Shown piece after piece: positions 36,318-45,877 of a stretch of DNA of 64,000 nt. Each line of letters begins with the position of its first letter. The first letter of the stretch is position 1. A program made the translations under genes and the position numbers. Below the pieces are notes generated by a model that was not told the DNA's origin, did not search any database, and saw only the letters and a program-made list of their open reading frames with translations. Source of the stretch: Pseudomonas sp. SCA2728.1_7 (GTDB lineage: Bacteria; Pseudomonadota; Gammaproteobacteria; Pseudomonadales; Pseudomonadaceae); NCBI RefSeq assembly GCF_018138145.1, contig NZ_CP073104.1, forward strand, positions 1,860,001 through 1,924,000, read 5' to 3'.

Positions 36318-36857
36318 ATGCCCGCAGCAAACGCCGCAAGTCCCTGGTACAAGCACCTCTGGCCATGGATCATCATCGGGATTCTGGCCTGTTCGGTGAC
36401 CCTGACCCTGTCCATGGTGACCATCGCGGTGAACAACCCGGACAACCTGGTCAACGACAACTACTACGAGGCTGGCAAAGGCATCAACCGTTCGCTGGAT
36501 CGTGAGTTGTTGGCGCAGAATCTGAAGATGCGCGCGGCGGTGCATCTGGATGGCATGACCGGTGAAGTTGATTTGCGTTTGAGCGGTGACAGTCAGCCAA
36601 AGACGCTGGAATTGAATCTGATCTCGCCGACGCAGCCGGAGAAGGATCGCAAGATTGTTCTGACTCGCAGCGAGACTGAAACGGGCCGCTACATTGGGCA
36701 ATTGGGCGACAAGGTTGAAGGTCGTCGATTTGTTGAACTGCTCGGTAGTCAGGATGATCATGTGTGGCGCATGTTCGAAGAAGAGCTGGTCAGCCATGAC
36801 AAGGATTTGCTTCTGGGTGATGAGCCGCTGCAAGGCGCCGAAGACTTGAAGAAGTAA
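36318..36857 (+). CDS. ccoH: cbb3 oxidase assembly protein, FixH family
   Basis: A 179-residue protein with one N-terminal helix (WPWIIIGILACSVTLTLSMV) and a periplasmic domain containing VNDNYYEAGKGINRS, the FixH hallmark. It acts with CcoI in copper delivery and oxidase maturation. It begins 11 bases after ccoG. A tandem repeat array separates it from ccoI. Confidence 0.93.
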   Translation: MPAANAASPWYKHLWPWIIIGILACSVTLTLSMVTIAVNNPDNLVNDNYYEAGKGINRSLDRELLAQNLKMRAAVHLDGMTGEVDLRLSGDSQPKTLELNLISPTQPEKDRKIVLTRSETETGRYIGQLGDKVEGRRFVELLGSQDDHVWRMFEEELVSHDKDLLLGDEPLQGAEDLKK

Positions 36858-36870
36858 ACAACTTCAAAAG

Positions 36871-37440
36871 CCCCCTCACCCTAGCCCTCTCCCCCAGGAG
36901 AGGGAACTGATCCCGAGCGTTTGCATGTTTTGTGTATGACAGTGAAATTCCAGGCTCACACCGATCGGCTCCCTCTCCCTCCGGGTGAGGGACTGATCTC
37001 GAGTGTTTGCACGTTTTGTGTATGACAGTGAAAATCCAGGCTCACACCGATCGGCTCCCTCTCCCTCCGGGTGAGGGAACTGATCTCGAGTGTTTGCACG
37101 TTTTGTGTATGACAGTGAAAATCCAGGCTCACACCGATCGGCTCCCTCTCCCTCCGAGTGAGGGAACTGATCTCGAGTGTTTGCACGTTTTGTGTATGAC
37201 AGTGAAAATCCAGGCTCACACCGATCGGCTCCATCTCCCTCCGGGTGAGGGGACTGATCCCGAGCGTTTGCACGTTTCGTGTATGACAGTGAAAACCCAG
37301 GCTCACACCGATCGGCTCCATCTCCCTCCGGGTGAGGGGACTGATCCCGAGCGTTTGCACGTTTCGTGTATGACAGTGAAAACCCAGGCTCACACCGATC
37401 GGCTCCCTCTCCCTCTGGGAGAGGGCTGGGGTGAGGGTAA
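36871..37440. repeat. Tandem array, 87-bp unit, about six copies
   Basis: The segment CCGATCGGCTCC recurs at 36961, 37047, 37134, 37221, 37308 and 37395 (86 then 87 bp). Each unit holds CCCTCTCCCTCCGGGTGAGG, GACTGATC(T/C)CGAG, TGTTTGCACGTTTTGTGTA and TGACAGTGAAAATCCAGG. The last unit ends in GGGAGAGGGCTGGGGTGAGG. Units drift in two subgroups (37021-37200 and 37250-37390). The whole 625-base gap between ccoH and ccoI is this array plus about 40 bases. Confidence 0.95.
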
Positions 37441-37482
37441 GCGGACAACTCCAATGCAAGGGCTTACCCCCTCAACGATGCC

Positions 37483-39933
37483 ATGACTACCCCACTCCCC
37501 TGCTACCACTGCGCCCTGCCCGTCCCGTCCGGCAGCCGCTTCACCGCCGTCGTGCTCGGGGAATCCCGCGAATTCTGCTGCCCGGGCTGTCAGGCTGTGG
37601 CCGAAGCCATCGTCGCCGGTGGTCTGGAAAGCTATTACCAACACCGCAGCGAAGCCTCGGCCAACCCTGAAGCATTGCCGGTGCAATTGACCGACGAACT
37701 GGCCCTGTACGACCGCGCCGATGTGCAGCAACCCTTCGTTCGCCACGAAGGCGAACTGGCCGAAACCACGCTGTTGATGGAAGGCATCAGTTGCGCCGCC
37801 TGCGGCTGGCTGATCGAAAAACACCTGCGCACGTTGCCCGCCGTGGTCGAGGCGCGGCTGAACCTGTCCAACCATCGCCTGCACGTGCGCTGGGCCGACG
37901 CACAGTTACCGCTGAGCCAGATCCTCGCCGAACTGCGTCACATCGGTTACGCCGCCCACCCGTATCAGGCCGACCGCGCCAGCGAACAACTGGCCAGCGA
38001 AAACCGCCTCGCTCTGCGTCAACTGGGCGTCGCCGGTCTGCTGTGGTTTCAGGCGATGATGGCAACCATGGCCACCTGGCCGGAATTCAACATCGACCTC
38101 AGCCCCGAGCTGCACACGATCCTGCGCTGGGTCGCGCTGTTCCTGACCACGCCGATCGTGTTCTACAGTTGCGCGCCGTTTTTCAAAGGGGCGATGCGTG
38201 ATCTGCGCACACGCCACTTGACCATGGATGTTTCGGTGTCGCTGGCGATCGGCAGTGCCTACATCGCCGGGATCTGGACCTCGATCACCGGGGTTGGCGA
38301 GCTGTATTTCGACGCGGTCGGCATGTTCGCGCTGTTTCTGCTCGCCGGGCGTTATCTGGAGCGCCGTGCCCGCGAGCGAACTGCCGCCGCAACGGCGCAA
38401 CTGGTCAATCTGTTGCCGGCATCGTGTCTGCGACTGGACAACGACGGCCAGAGCGAACGCATCCTGCTCAGCGAGCTTCGCATCGGCGAGCGGATTCTGG
38501 TGCAGGCCGGCTCGATTCTGCCGGCGGATGGCAAAATCATCGACGGCCAGTCGAGCATCGACGAATCACTGCTGACCGGCGAATACCTGCCGCAACCGCG
38601 CATGCCGGGCGATGCGGTCACCGCCGGCACACTCAATGTCGAAGGTGCGCTGACCGTGGAAGTGCAGGCACTGGGACAAGACACGCGCCTGTCAGCCATC
38701 GTCCGCCTGCTCGACCGCGCCCAAGCGGAAAAACCGCGACTGGCGGAAATCGCCGACCGTGCCGCGCAATGGTTTCTGCTGCTGTCGCTGATCGCCGCAG
38801 CGGCCATCGGCCTGCTCTGGTGGGAACTGGATTCATCGCGAGCATTCTGGATTGTCCTCGCCATGCTGGTTGCCACCTGCCCGTGCGCACTGTCGCTGGC
38901 AACGCCGACCGCGCTCACCGCCGCCACCGGCACCCTGCATAAACTTGGTTTGCTGCTGACCCGTGGTCATGTGCTGGAAGGCTTGAATCAGATCGACACG
39001 GTGATCTTCGACAAGACCGGCACCCTCACCGAAGGCCGACTGGTGCTGCGTTCGATTCGCCCACTCGGCGCGCGCGACAGCGATGAATGCCTGAGCCTCG
39101 CCGCCGCCCTGGAAAACCGTTCGGAACACCCGATTGCCCGCGCCTTCGGCCGTGCGCCGCTGGCCGCTGAAGAGGTCCACAGCACGCCGGGGCTTGGCCT
39201 CGAAGGGCTGGTGGGCGGGCAGCGTTTGCGCATCGGCCAGGCCGAGTTTGTCTGCGCCCTCAGCGGTGCGCCGGTGCCGACAATGCCGAACGAGGCCGGC
39301 CAATGGCTGCTGCTCGCCGACACTCAAGGGCCGCTGGCATGGTTCGTCCTCGACGATCGCTTGCGTGACGACGCCCCAGCCTTGCTCGCTGCGTGCAAGG
39401 CACGTGGCTGGCGTACGCTGTTGCTGTCCGGCGACAGCTCGCCGATGGTCGCCAGTGTGGCGGCGGAACTGGGCATTGATGAGGCCCGTGGCGGCTTGCG
39501 CCCGGACGACAAACTGCAAGTCTTGCAGCAACTGCACAAGGAAGGTCGCAGAGTGCTGATGCTCGGAGACGGCGTCAACGATGTGCCAGTGCTCGCGGCC
39601 GCCGACATCAGCGTGGCCATGGGTTCGGCCACCGATCTGGCGAAAACCAGTGCCGACGCCGTGCTGCTGTCCAACCGCCTCGACGCACTGGTCCAGGCTT
39701 TCACGCTGGCGCGCCGCACCCGTCGGGTAATCATCGAGAACCTGCTGTGGGCGGCGCTGTACAATGGCCTCATGTTGCCGTTCGCCGCCCTCGGCTGGAT
39801 CACTCCGGTGTGGGCCGCTGTCGGCATGTCGATCAGTTCGTTGACCGTGGTGCTCAACGCGCTGCGCCTGACTCGCCTGCCGAGTCCGCCGCCCGCCAGC
39901 ACCCGCTCGCAAACCCGTCCGCTGCCGGCCTGA
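37483..39933 (+). CDS. ccoI: Copper-translocating P1B-type ATPase for cbb3 maturation
   Basis: An 816-residue pump. The N-terminus has a Cys-rich pair (PCYHCALPVPSG, CCPGCQAV), then a heavy-metal domain (MEGISCAACGW), eight helices with the metal motif ATCPCALSLATP, the phosphorylation site FDKTGTLTEG and the hinge GDGVNDVPVLAAADIS. CcoI-type pumps export copper for periplasmic loading of CcoN. ATG 37483 is directly followed by the Cys motifs. It is followed by ccoS 24 bases on. Confidence 0.96.
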   Translation: MTTPLPCYHCALPVPSGSRFTAVVLGESREFCCPGCQAVAEAIVAGGLESYYQHRSEASANPEALPVQLTDELALYDRADVQQPFVRHEGELAETTLLMEGISCAACGWLIEKHLRTLPAVVEARLNLSNHRLHVRWADAQLPLSQILAELRHIGYAAHPYQADRASEQLASENRLALRQLGVAGLLWFQAMMATMATWPEFNIDLSPELHTILRWVALFLTTPIVFYSCAPFFKGAMRDLRTRHLTMDVSVSLAIGSAYIAGIWTSITGVGELYFDAVGMFALFLLAGRYLERRARERTAAATAQLVNLLPASCLRLDNDGQSERILLSELRIGERILVQAGSILPADGKIIDGQSSIDESLLTGEYLPQPRMPGDAVTAGTLNVEGALTVEVQALGQDTRLSAIVRLLDRAQAEKPRLAEIADRAAQWFLLLSLIAAAAIGLLWWELDSSRAFWIVLAMLVATCPCALSLATPTALTAATGTLHKLGLLLTRGHVLEGLNQIDTVIFDKTGTLTEGRLVLRSIRPLGARDSDECLSLAAALENRSEHPIARAFGRAPLAAEEVHSTPGLGLEGLVGGQRLRIGQAEFVCALSGAPVPTMPNEAGQWLLLADTQGPLAWFVLDDRLRDDAPALLAACKARGWRTLLLSGDSSPMVASVAAELGIDEARGGLRPDDKLQVLQQLHKEGRRVLMLGDGVNDVPVLAAADISVAMGSATDLAKTSADAVLLSNRLDALVQAFTLARRTRRVIIENLLWAALYNGLMLPFAALGWITPVWAAVGMSISSLTVVLNALRLTRLPSPPPASTRSQTRPLPA

Positions 39934-39957
39934 GCCGCGCGGGCGCCTGGAGTACCG

Positions 39958-40170
39958 ATGCCAGCTCTCTACGTGATGATCCCGGCCGCCCTGCTGATCG
40001 TGGCCATCGCCGTGTACATTTTTTTCTGGGCAGTGGACAGCGGTCAGTACGACGACCTCGACGGCCCGGCGCACAGCATCCTGTTCGATGATCAGGATCC
40101 TAACCACACCGCTGCCGTGGACGAAGCCAACGTCAGCAAACCGGACGACAAGGCCCCACCCCATGCTTGA
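39958..40170 (+). CDS. ccoS: cbb3 oxidase assembly protein CcoS
   Basis: A 70-residue protein with one N-terminal helix (ALYVMIPAALLIVAIAVYIF) and the family sequence FFWAVDSGQYDDLDGPAHSI. CcoS is needed for cofactor insertion into CcoN. GGAG precedes the ATG. It overlaps the next gene by eight bases. Confidence 0.93.
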   Translation: MPALYVMIPAALLIVAIAVYIFFWAVDSGQYDDLDGPAHSILFDDQDPNHTAAVDEANVSKPDDKAPPHA

Positions 40171-40846
40171 ACTGGCGCCATTGCTGGTCTCGGCATTGAT
40201 CCTCGGCCTGCTCGGCGGCGGTCATTGCCTGGGCATGTGCGGCGGATTGATGGGCGCGCTGACCCTGGCGATTCCCAAGGAACAGCGCAGCCGACGCTTT
40301 CGTTTGCTGCTGGCGTATAACCTCGGGCGGATTCTCAGTTATGCCACGGCGGGATTGCTGATCGGACTGGCGGGATGGGCGGTGGCCAACAGTCCGGCGG
40401 CGCTGTTCATGCGCGTGCTGGCCGGGCTGCTGCTGATTGCCATGGGTTTGTATCTGGCCGGCTGGTGGAGCGGGCTGACGCGCATTGAAAGTCTTGGACG
40501 CGGTTTGTGGCGCTACATTCAGCCCGTCGCCAACCGCCTACTGCCGGTGTCGAGTCTGCCTCGTGCGTTATTGCTGGGTGCGTTGTGGGGCTGGCTGCCG
40601 TGCGGACTGGTTTACAGCACGTTGCTGTGGTCGGCGAGTCAGGGCAATGCGCTGGACAGTGCGTTGTTGATGCTCGCTTTTGGCCTCGGCACCTGGCCGG
40701 TATTGCTCGCCACGGGCCTTGCGGCAGAACGCGTGACCGCCATTTTGCGCAAACGCAGCGTGCGCATGGCCGGTGGATTGCTGGTGATCCTCTTTGGTAT
40801 CTGGACATTACCCGGCCCACATCAGCATTGGCTGATGGGCCATTAG
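40163..40846 (+). CDS. Sulfite exporter TauE/SafE-family-like membrane protein (cco cluster)
   Basis: A 227-residue protein of about six helices starting MLELAPLLVSALILGLLGGG, with HCLGMCGGLMGAL (a paired His/Cys motif near 23-35) and a second WLPCGLVYSTLL. This type is regularly downstream of ccoS in proteobacteria and is often annotated DUF-type or TauE/SafE; the CxMCGG and PCG motifs suggest metal or thiol handling in oxidase assembly, but that is inference. It overlaps ccoS by eight bases, indicating coupling. Confidence 0.85.
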   Translation: MLELAPLLVSALILGLLGGGHCLGMCGGLMGALTLAIPKEQRSRRFRLLLAYNLGRILSYATAGLLIGLAGWAVANSPAALFMRVLAGLLLIAMGLYLAGWWSGLTRIESLGRGLWRYIQPVANRLLPVSSLPRALLLGALWGWLPCGLVYSTLLWSASQGNALDSALLMLAFGLGTWPVLLATGLAAERVTAILRKRSVRMAGGLLVILFGIWTLPGPHQHWLMGH

Positions 40847-40859
40847 ATCGGCGGCGCGG

Positions 40860-40943
40860 CCTTCGCGAGCAAGCTCGCTCCCACAGGGGATTTGTGTTGC
40901 ACCACCGATCCAATGTGGGAGCGAGCCTGCTCGCGAAGAGGCC
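40860..40943. repeat. Paired REP palindromes
   Basis: Inverted pair of TTCGCGAGCAAGCTCGCTCC and GGGAGCGAGCCTGCTCGCGA. It closes the cco assembly cluster. Confidence 0.85.
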
Positions 40944-40968
40944 CGCACTAACACCACACCTCTCCCCG

Positions 40969-40982
40969 TTGATGCAAATCAA
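40969..40982 (+). promoter_or_regulatory. Perfect ANR box for hemN
   Basis: TTGATGCAAATCAA matches the ANR/FNR consensus fully and symmetrically. Centre 40975.5 predicts a start at 41017, and TAGACT at 41005-41010 sits exactly where the -10 of a class II promoter should be. Start codon follows at 41047. Confidence 0.88.
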
Positions 40983-41046
40983 CAGCCCCATCGCCGCATC
41001 CCGATAGACTCGCTCACACTGCCAGCCTATCCGGGGGAATGCCCGC

Positions 41047-42429
41047 ATGCTCGACGCCATTCGTTGGGACTCTGATCTGATCCGCCGCTACGACCTGGCG
41101 GGGCCGCGCTACACCTCCTATCCGACGGCCGTGCAATTTCACGGTCAGGTCGGCACCTTCGACCTGTTCCATGCCCTGCGCGACAGCCGCAAGGCTTTGC
41201 GCCCGTTGTCGCTGTACGTGCATGTGCCGTTCTGCGCGAACATTTGCTACTACTGCGCTTGCAACAAGGTCATCACCAAGGACCGAGGTCGCGCGGCGCC
41301 ATATCTACAACGGCTGGAGCAGGAAATCCAGCTGATCGCCTGTCATCTCGACCCGGCACAGAAAGTCGAGCAACTGCACTTTGGTGGCGGCACCCCGACC
41401 TTCCTCAGCCACGACGAACTGCGGCAGTTGATGGCGCAGCTGCGCAAGCATTTCAATCTGCTGGAGGACGACTCCGGCGACTACGGCATCGAGATCGACC
41501 CGCGCGAAGCCGACTGGTCGACCATGGGCCTGCTGCGCGAACTCGGTTTCAACCGGGTCAGCATCGGCCTGCAGGATCTCGATCCGGCGGTACAGCGCGC
41601 GGTCAATCGCCTGCAAAGCCTGGAAGAAACCCGCGCGGTGATCGATGCCGCACGTACCCTGCAATTTCGTTCGATCAACATCGACTTGATTTACGGCTTG
41701 CCCAAACAGACCCCGGAAAACTTCGCCCGCACAGTCGAAGAAGTCATCAGTCTGCAACCGGACCGACTCTCGGTGTTCAACTATGCGCACCTGCCGGAGC
41801 GTTTCATGCCGCAGCGGCGGATCAATGGCAATGAGTTGCCGGCGCCCGCGCAGAAACTGGAAATGCTCGAACGCACCATCGAACAGCTCACCGCCGCCGG
41901 CTATCGCTATATCGGCATGGACCACTTTGCCCTGCCCGACGATGAGCTGGCCATTGCCCAAGAGGAGGAAACCCTGCAACGCAACTTCCAGGGTTACACC
42001 ACCCACGGTCATTGCGATCTGATTGGTCTGGGGGTTTCCGCGATCAGCCAGATCGGCGACCTGTACTGCCAGAACAGCAGCGATCTCAACGAATACCAGA
42101 ACACCCTCGCCGCCGCGCAACTGGCGACCAGCCGGGGCCTGGTGTGCAACGCCGATGATCGCTTGCGTCGTGCGGTGATCCAGCAACTGATCTGCAACTT
42201 CAGCCTGCAATTCGCCGAGATCGAGCAGCAGTTCAACATCGATTTTCAGGGTTACTTCGGCGCGCTGTGGCCGCAACTGCAAGGCATGGCCAGCGATGGC
42301 CTGATTGCGCTGGATCGCGAACGGATCACCGTGTTGCCGGCGGGACGTCTGCTGGTGCGCTCGGTGTGCATGGTGTTCGATGCGTACCTGGAACAGCAGA
42401 ACCGCCAGCGTTTTTCGCGGGTGATTTAG
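41047..42429 (+). CDS. hemN: Oxygen-independent coproporphyrinogen III oxidase
   Basis: A 460-residue radical SAM enzyme that converts coproporphyrinogen III to protoporphyrinogen IX without oxygen. The cluster motif CANICYYCACN (CX3CX2CXC) is near residues 62-70, with SYPTAVQFH before it and FGGGTPTFL after. HemN length and C-terminal domain are full. ATG 41047 is preceded by GGGGGAATG. The ANR box upstream fits its role in micro-oxic haem supply for the oxidases. Confidence 0.97.
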   Translation: MLDAIRWDSDLIRRYDLAGPRYTSYPTAVQFHGQVGTFDLFHALRDSRKALRPLSLYVHVPFCANICYYCACNKVITKDRGRAAPYLQRLEQEIQLIACHLDPAQKVEQLHFGGGTPTFLSHDELRQLMAQLRKHFNLLEDDSGDYGIEIDPREADWSTMGLLRELGFNRVSIGLQDLDPAVQRAVNRLQSLEETRAVIDAARTLQFRSINIDLIYGLPKQTPENFARTVEEVISLQPDRLSVFNYAHLPERFMPQRRINGNELPAPAQKLEMLERTIEQLTAAGYRYIGMDHFALPDDELAIAQEEETLQRNFQGYTTHGHCDLIGLGVSAISQIGDLYCQNSSDLNEYQNTLAAAQLATSRGLVCNADDRLRRAVIQQLICNFSLQFAEIEQQFNIDFQGYFGALWPQLQGMASDGLIALDRERITVLPAGRLLVRSVCMVFDAYLEQQNRQRFSRVI

Positions 42430-42908
42430 TTTTTCATCAGCAGCGAACCGACTTTCATATTCTGATCCGCGGTCAGCCCCGACTGACCCACCACTTTGGA
42501 CAAGGCAAGATTGGCCGTGATCAGACCGGTATTCAACGCGGCGATGGCGCCGCGCAGTGCGGCAGTCCTGATGATCTTTTCTTCGTTGGAAAGACGCTTG
42601 TCGGCCATGACCGCTTCGATAAGCGCCTTTTTCTCGGCGATCTGTTTCTGCAACTTGCGGATCATCTTCAGCAATTGCTGGATGTTCTCCGGCAACCCGC
42701 TGTCGTCGATGTCGCTGTTTTCACCACCGACACCGGCGGATTTTGCGATCGATGCACCGGACAGCGACACTTTGACGCCCTCGACCAAGGTCGGGGTTGC
42801 CTCTTCGGTCGACTCTGGGTCACGTGCATTGTTTAAAGAGGTTTTAAACGTTTCCGGCATGGCCGCAACGTCGCTGCTACCGGGGCCCAGCGTGCCAATG
42901 GCGGCCAT
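42426..42908 (-). CDS. Unknown Pseudomonas protein, 160 residues
   Basis: ATG 42908 has AAGGA eight bases upstream. The centre is predicted coiled coil ([25 protein letters not shown]), with a flexible Ser/Thr-rich start and a hydrophobic C-terminal part ([20 protein letters not shown]). No family is recognised. A hypothetical gene also lies between anr and hemN in P. aeruginosa (PA1545, from memory), so it may be a conserved lineage gene. Its stop overlaps the hemN stop tail-to-tail by three bases. Confidence 0.7.
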   Translation of the reverse strand: MAAIGTLGPGSSDVAAMPETFKTSLNNARDPESTEEATPTLVEGVKVSLSGASIAKSAGVGGENSDIDDSGLPENIQQLLKMIRKLQKQIAEKKALIEAVMADKRLSNEEKIIRTAALRGAIAALNTGLITANLALSKVVGQSGLTADQNMKVGSLLMKN

Positions 42909-43062
42909 CGATTCGTTCCTTGTATGCACTTTGATACCTGTTTATCGGCTGCTGGCCCTGTGGCTTTATGGCTGTAGGGCAAAGTCGCCCCAGACTGGCC
43001 TGAATGTCCTCCCGTGGGTTACCCTTACGGCTTATGTGTGTTTTCCCACAAGGATTAAAGAA

Positions 43063-43797
43063 ATGTCCGAGCCAGTTAAACTGCGCGCTCATAACCAGGC
43101 CCATTGCAAGGATTGCAGCCTGGCCCCTCTCTGCCTGCCACTTTCTCTGAATCTGGAAGACATGGATGCGCTGGACGAAATCGTTAAACGCGGCCGCCCG
43201 CTGAAAAAAGGCGAGTTCCTGTTCCGCCAGGGCGACACGTTCGATTCCGTTTATGCAGTACGCTCCGGCGCCCTGAAAACCTTCAGCCTGAGCGACAGCG
43301 GCGAAGAACAGCTCACCGGGTTCCACCTGCCGAGCGAACTGGTTGGTCTGTCCGGCATGGACACCGAGAAACACCCGGTGTCGGCGCAGGCACTGGAAAC
43401 CACCTCGGTCTGCGAAATCCCTTTTGAACGTCTCGACGAACTGGCCCTGCAACTGCCGCAACTGCGTCGCCAGTTGATGCGCGTGATGAGCCGGGAAATC
43501 CGCGATGACCAGCAAATGATGTTGCTGCTGTCGAAGAAAACCGCTGATGAGCGCATCGCCACCTTCCTGGTTAACCTGTCCGCACGCTTCCGCGCTCGCG
43601 GCTTCTCGGCCAATCAGTTCCGCCTGAGCATGTCGCGCAATGAAATCGGCAACTACCTCGGCCTGGCCGTGGAAACCGTGTCGCGCGTGTTCACGCGCTT
43701 CCAGCAAAACGAGCTGATCGCCGCCGAGGGCAAAGAGATTCATATCCTCGACCCGATCCAGCTGTGCGCGCTGGCCGGTGGCTCACTCGAGGGTTAA
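43063..43797 (+). CDS. anr: Anaerobic regulator ANR (FNR family)
   Basis: A 244-residue oxygen-sensing activator. Four candidate [4Fe-4S] ligands: C15, C18 and C24 in [13 protein letters not shown] and a further Cys near 116 (TTSVCEIPF). A cyclic-nucleotide-binding beta-roll follows, then a long dimer helix and a helix-turn-helix ([20 protein letters not shown]) of FNR sequence specificity (E..SR recognition helix), which binds TTGAT-N4-ATCAA. Targets in this window include hemN and the cco operons by box. Start ATG 43063 lies 13 bases after AAGGA. Confidence 0.97.
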   Translation: MSEPVKLRAHNQAHCKDCSLAPLCLPLSLNLEDMDALDEIVKRGRPLKKGEFLFRQGDTFDSVYAVRSGALKTFSLSDSGEEQLTGFHLPSELVGLSGMDTEKHPVSAQALETTSVCEIPFERLDELALQLPQLRRQLMRVMSREIRDDQQMMLLLSKKTADERIATFLVNLSARFRARGFSANQFRLSMSRNEIGNYLGLAVETVSRVFTRFQQNELIAAEGKEIHILDPIQLCALAGGSLEG

Positions 43798-43875
43798 TGT
43801 CGATCCGCGGTTGAGCGAAGCGTTTCAGCCGCGGGTATACTGCGCCGTTTGCAGCCCTGCCAGGACACCTCGACG

Positions 43876-44424
43876 ATGGTCTTCGACTCCTTCGACATCA
43901 AATCGCTTATCCGCCCTGTGATCGACTTCCCGAAACCGGGCGTGATCTTTCGCGACATCACCCCGCTGTTTCAATCGCCCAAGGCCCTGCGCCTGGTGAT
44001 GGACAGCTTCGCCCACCGCTATGTGGAAGCCGATTTCACCCACATCGGCGCGATGGATGCCCGGGGTTTCCTGATCGGCTCGGTGCTGGCGTATCAGTTG
44101 AACAAGCCGCTGGTGCTGTTCCGCAAACAAGGCAAACTGCCGGCGGACGTATTGGCCGAAGGTTACGCGACCGAGTACGGCGAAGCGTTCCTGGAAGTGC
44201 ACGCCGACAGCCTGTGTGAAGGTGATTCGGTAGTGATGTTCGATGATTTGATCGCCACGGGCGGCACGCTGATTGCGGCAGCCAACCTGATTCGCCGCAT
44301 GGGCGCGCGGGTGCATGAGGCGGCGGCGATCATTGATTTGCCGGAGCTGGGTGGCTCGCAGCGCCTGGAAGACATGGGCATCCCTACTTTCTGCCTGACG
44401 CAGTTTGCCCTGACCGATAAGTAA
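43876..44424 (+). CDS. apt: Adenine phosphoribosyltransferase
   Basis: A 182-residue salvage enzyme making AMP from adenine and PRPP. The PRPP motif [14 protein letters not shown] is near 121-134, with RDITPLFQ and FRKQGKLP as family blocks. ATG 43876 gives the E. coli-like length. TATACT at 43836-43841 may be its -10. It lies 78 bases after anr, same strand, as in PAO1. Confidence 0.96.
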   Translation: MVFDSFDIKSLIRPVIDFPKPGVIFRDITPLFQSPKALRLVMDSFAHRYVEADFTHIGAMDARGFLIGSVLAYQLNKPLVLFRKQGKLPADVLAEGYATEYGEAFLEVHADSLCEGDSVVMFDDLIATGGTLIAAANLIRRMGARVHEAAAIIDLPELGGSQRLEDMGIPTFCLTQFALTDK

Positions 44425-44440
44425 GCAGCGCCCTTCAGGC

Positions 44441-44518
44441 CGCCATCGCGAGCAGGCTCACTCCTACAATTTGGAATGCGTTCCCCCTGTAGGAGTGAGC
44501 CTGCTCGCGATGAGGCCA
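44441..44518. repeat. Paired REP palindromes, GGAGTGAG subtype
   Basis: Inverted pair ATCGCGAGCAGGCTCACTCC and GGAGTGAGCCTGCTCGCGAT between the convergent apt and acyl-CoA dehydrogenase genes. Confidence 0.85.
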
Positions 44519-44535
44519 GTAGCCCCAGCAACCAT

Positions 44536-45684
44536 TCAAAGCCCCATCTGCTTGCTGATGATCTCGTTCATCACCTCCCGCGTCCCGCCGCCAATCGACA
44601 AGATGCGGTTATCCCGATACAGCCGCTCCACCAGACTCTCACGCATATAACCGAGCCCGCCAAGAATCTGTACCGCCTCGGTGGTGATCCGGTCCGACGT
44701 GTCCGTGGCAAAGTTCTTCGCCATGGAAATTTCCTTGATCACACTCTGCCCCGCCGCCATCTTCGCCGCCTGCCGATAGGTGAATTCCCGTGAAACCTCC
44801 AGCGCAGTCGCCATTTCGGCGAGGCGATGCTTGATCACCTGAAATTTGCCGATCGGTTTGCCAAACGCTTCACGCTCGCGCGCCCACTTCAGGCTTTGCT
44901 CCAGTGCAAGCTGCGAGGTCATGTTGGCCATCAGCGCCAGCGCCAGTCGTTCGCTTTGAAAGTTGCCCATGATGCAGGCGAAGCCCATGTTTTCGGCGCC
45001 GATCAGATTTCCTACAGGCACGCGGCAATCGTCGAAGAACAATTCGGCGGTGTCCGACGCCCACCAACCCATTTTCTTCAACTGACGGCCAACGGTGAAG
45101 CCCGGCGTGCCCTTTTCGATCAACAACAGGCTGATACCGCCGAAACCCGGCGCACCGGTGCGCACCGCGACGGTGTAGAAATCAGCGCGTACGCCACTGG
45201 TGATAAAGGTTTTGCTGCCGCTGACGCGATAGCAGTCACCGTCACGCACGGCGCGGGTTTGCAGGTTGGCAACGTCGGAGCCGCCGCCGGGCTCGGTGAC
45301 CGCCAGGGCGCTGATCTTCTCGCCGCTGAGCACTTGCGGCACAACGCGGTCGCGGACTTCGGGACGCGCCCATTTGACGATCGGCGGCAGACCGATGTCC
45401 AGCGAGCCGAGCCCCGCTACCAGGCCGCCAGAGCCGCAACGCATCAACTCCTCGCTGGCGGCAACCTTGGCGAACAGATCGCCTTCATGGCTGCCTCCCA
45501 GCGCTTCGGGATAGCCAATGCCGAGGATGCCCGCCGCGCCCGCCTTCGGGTATAGCTCGCGGGGGAAGCTTTCGGCTTCTTCCCACTGATCGATGTCCGG
45601 CAGGATCTCGCGCTCGACGAAGCGCCTGACGCTGTCGCGGACCAATTGATGGCTGGGATCGAAGTATTCCTGAAAGGCAGGCAT
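44536..45684 (-). CDS. Acyl-CoA dehydrogenase family protein
   Basis: A 382-residue flavoprotein with N-terminal helical domain, middle beta domain (TEPGGGSDVANLQT) and C-terminal domain ending GGLGYMRESLVERLYRD and GGGTREVMNEI. Should oxidise acyl-CoA with FAD; chain length is not evident. PAO1 has an acyl-CoA dehydrogenase beside recR (from memory), so position is conserved. Confidence 0.93.
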   Translation of the reverse strand: MPAFQEYFDPSHQLVRDSVRRFVEREILPDIDQWEEAESFPRELYPKAGAAGILGIGYPEALGGSHEGDLFAKVAASEELMRCGSGGLVAGLGSLDIGLPPIVKWARPEVRDRVVPQVLSGEKISALAVTEPGGGSDVANLQTRAVRDGDCYRVSGSKTFITSGVRADFYTVAVRTGAPGFGGISLLLIEKGTPGFTVGRQLKKMGWWASDTAELFFDDCRVPVGNLIGAENMGFACIMGNFQSERLALALMANMTSQLALEQSLKWAREREAFGKPIGKFQVIKHRLAEMATALEVSREFTYRQAAKMAAGQSVIKEISMAKNFATDTSDRITTEAVQILGGLGYMRESLVERLYRDNRILSIGGGTREVMNEIISKQMGL

Positions 45685-45775
45685 GGGCGAGCTCCACGGA
45701 AGGGTTCGCCGAACTTAACCGAGCGCTTGCTTGGTTTTCAACTCAATTGTGTGAATCAGATTGACCGAGGTGCGC

Positions 45776-45859
45776 CATTCGCGAGCAGGCTCGCTCCCAC
45801 AGGAGATTTGTGAATGACACAAAACCAATGTGGGAGCGAGCCTGCTCGCGAAGGCGTCA
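45776..45859. repeat. Paired REP palindromes
   Basis: Inverted GCGAGCAGGCTCGCTCCCAC and GTGGGAGCGAGCCTGCTCGC in the gap between recR and the acyl-CoA dehydrogenase gene. Confidence 0.85.
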
Positions 45860-45877
45860 AATCAGACGCCACATAAC

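Noticed and set aside
36876..37486. Repetitive frames of 159-192 residues on both strands
   Set aside because: All are produced by the 87-bp array with its multiple-of-three period; no ribosome site and no homology-like character.
42925..42945. ANR box upstream of anr
   Set aside because: TTGATACCTGTTTA keeps only one good half-site, so autoregulation is not claimed.
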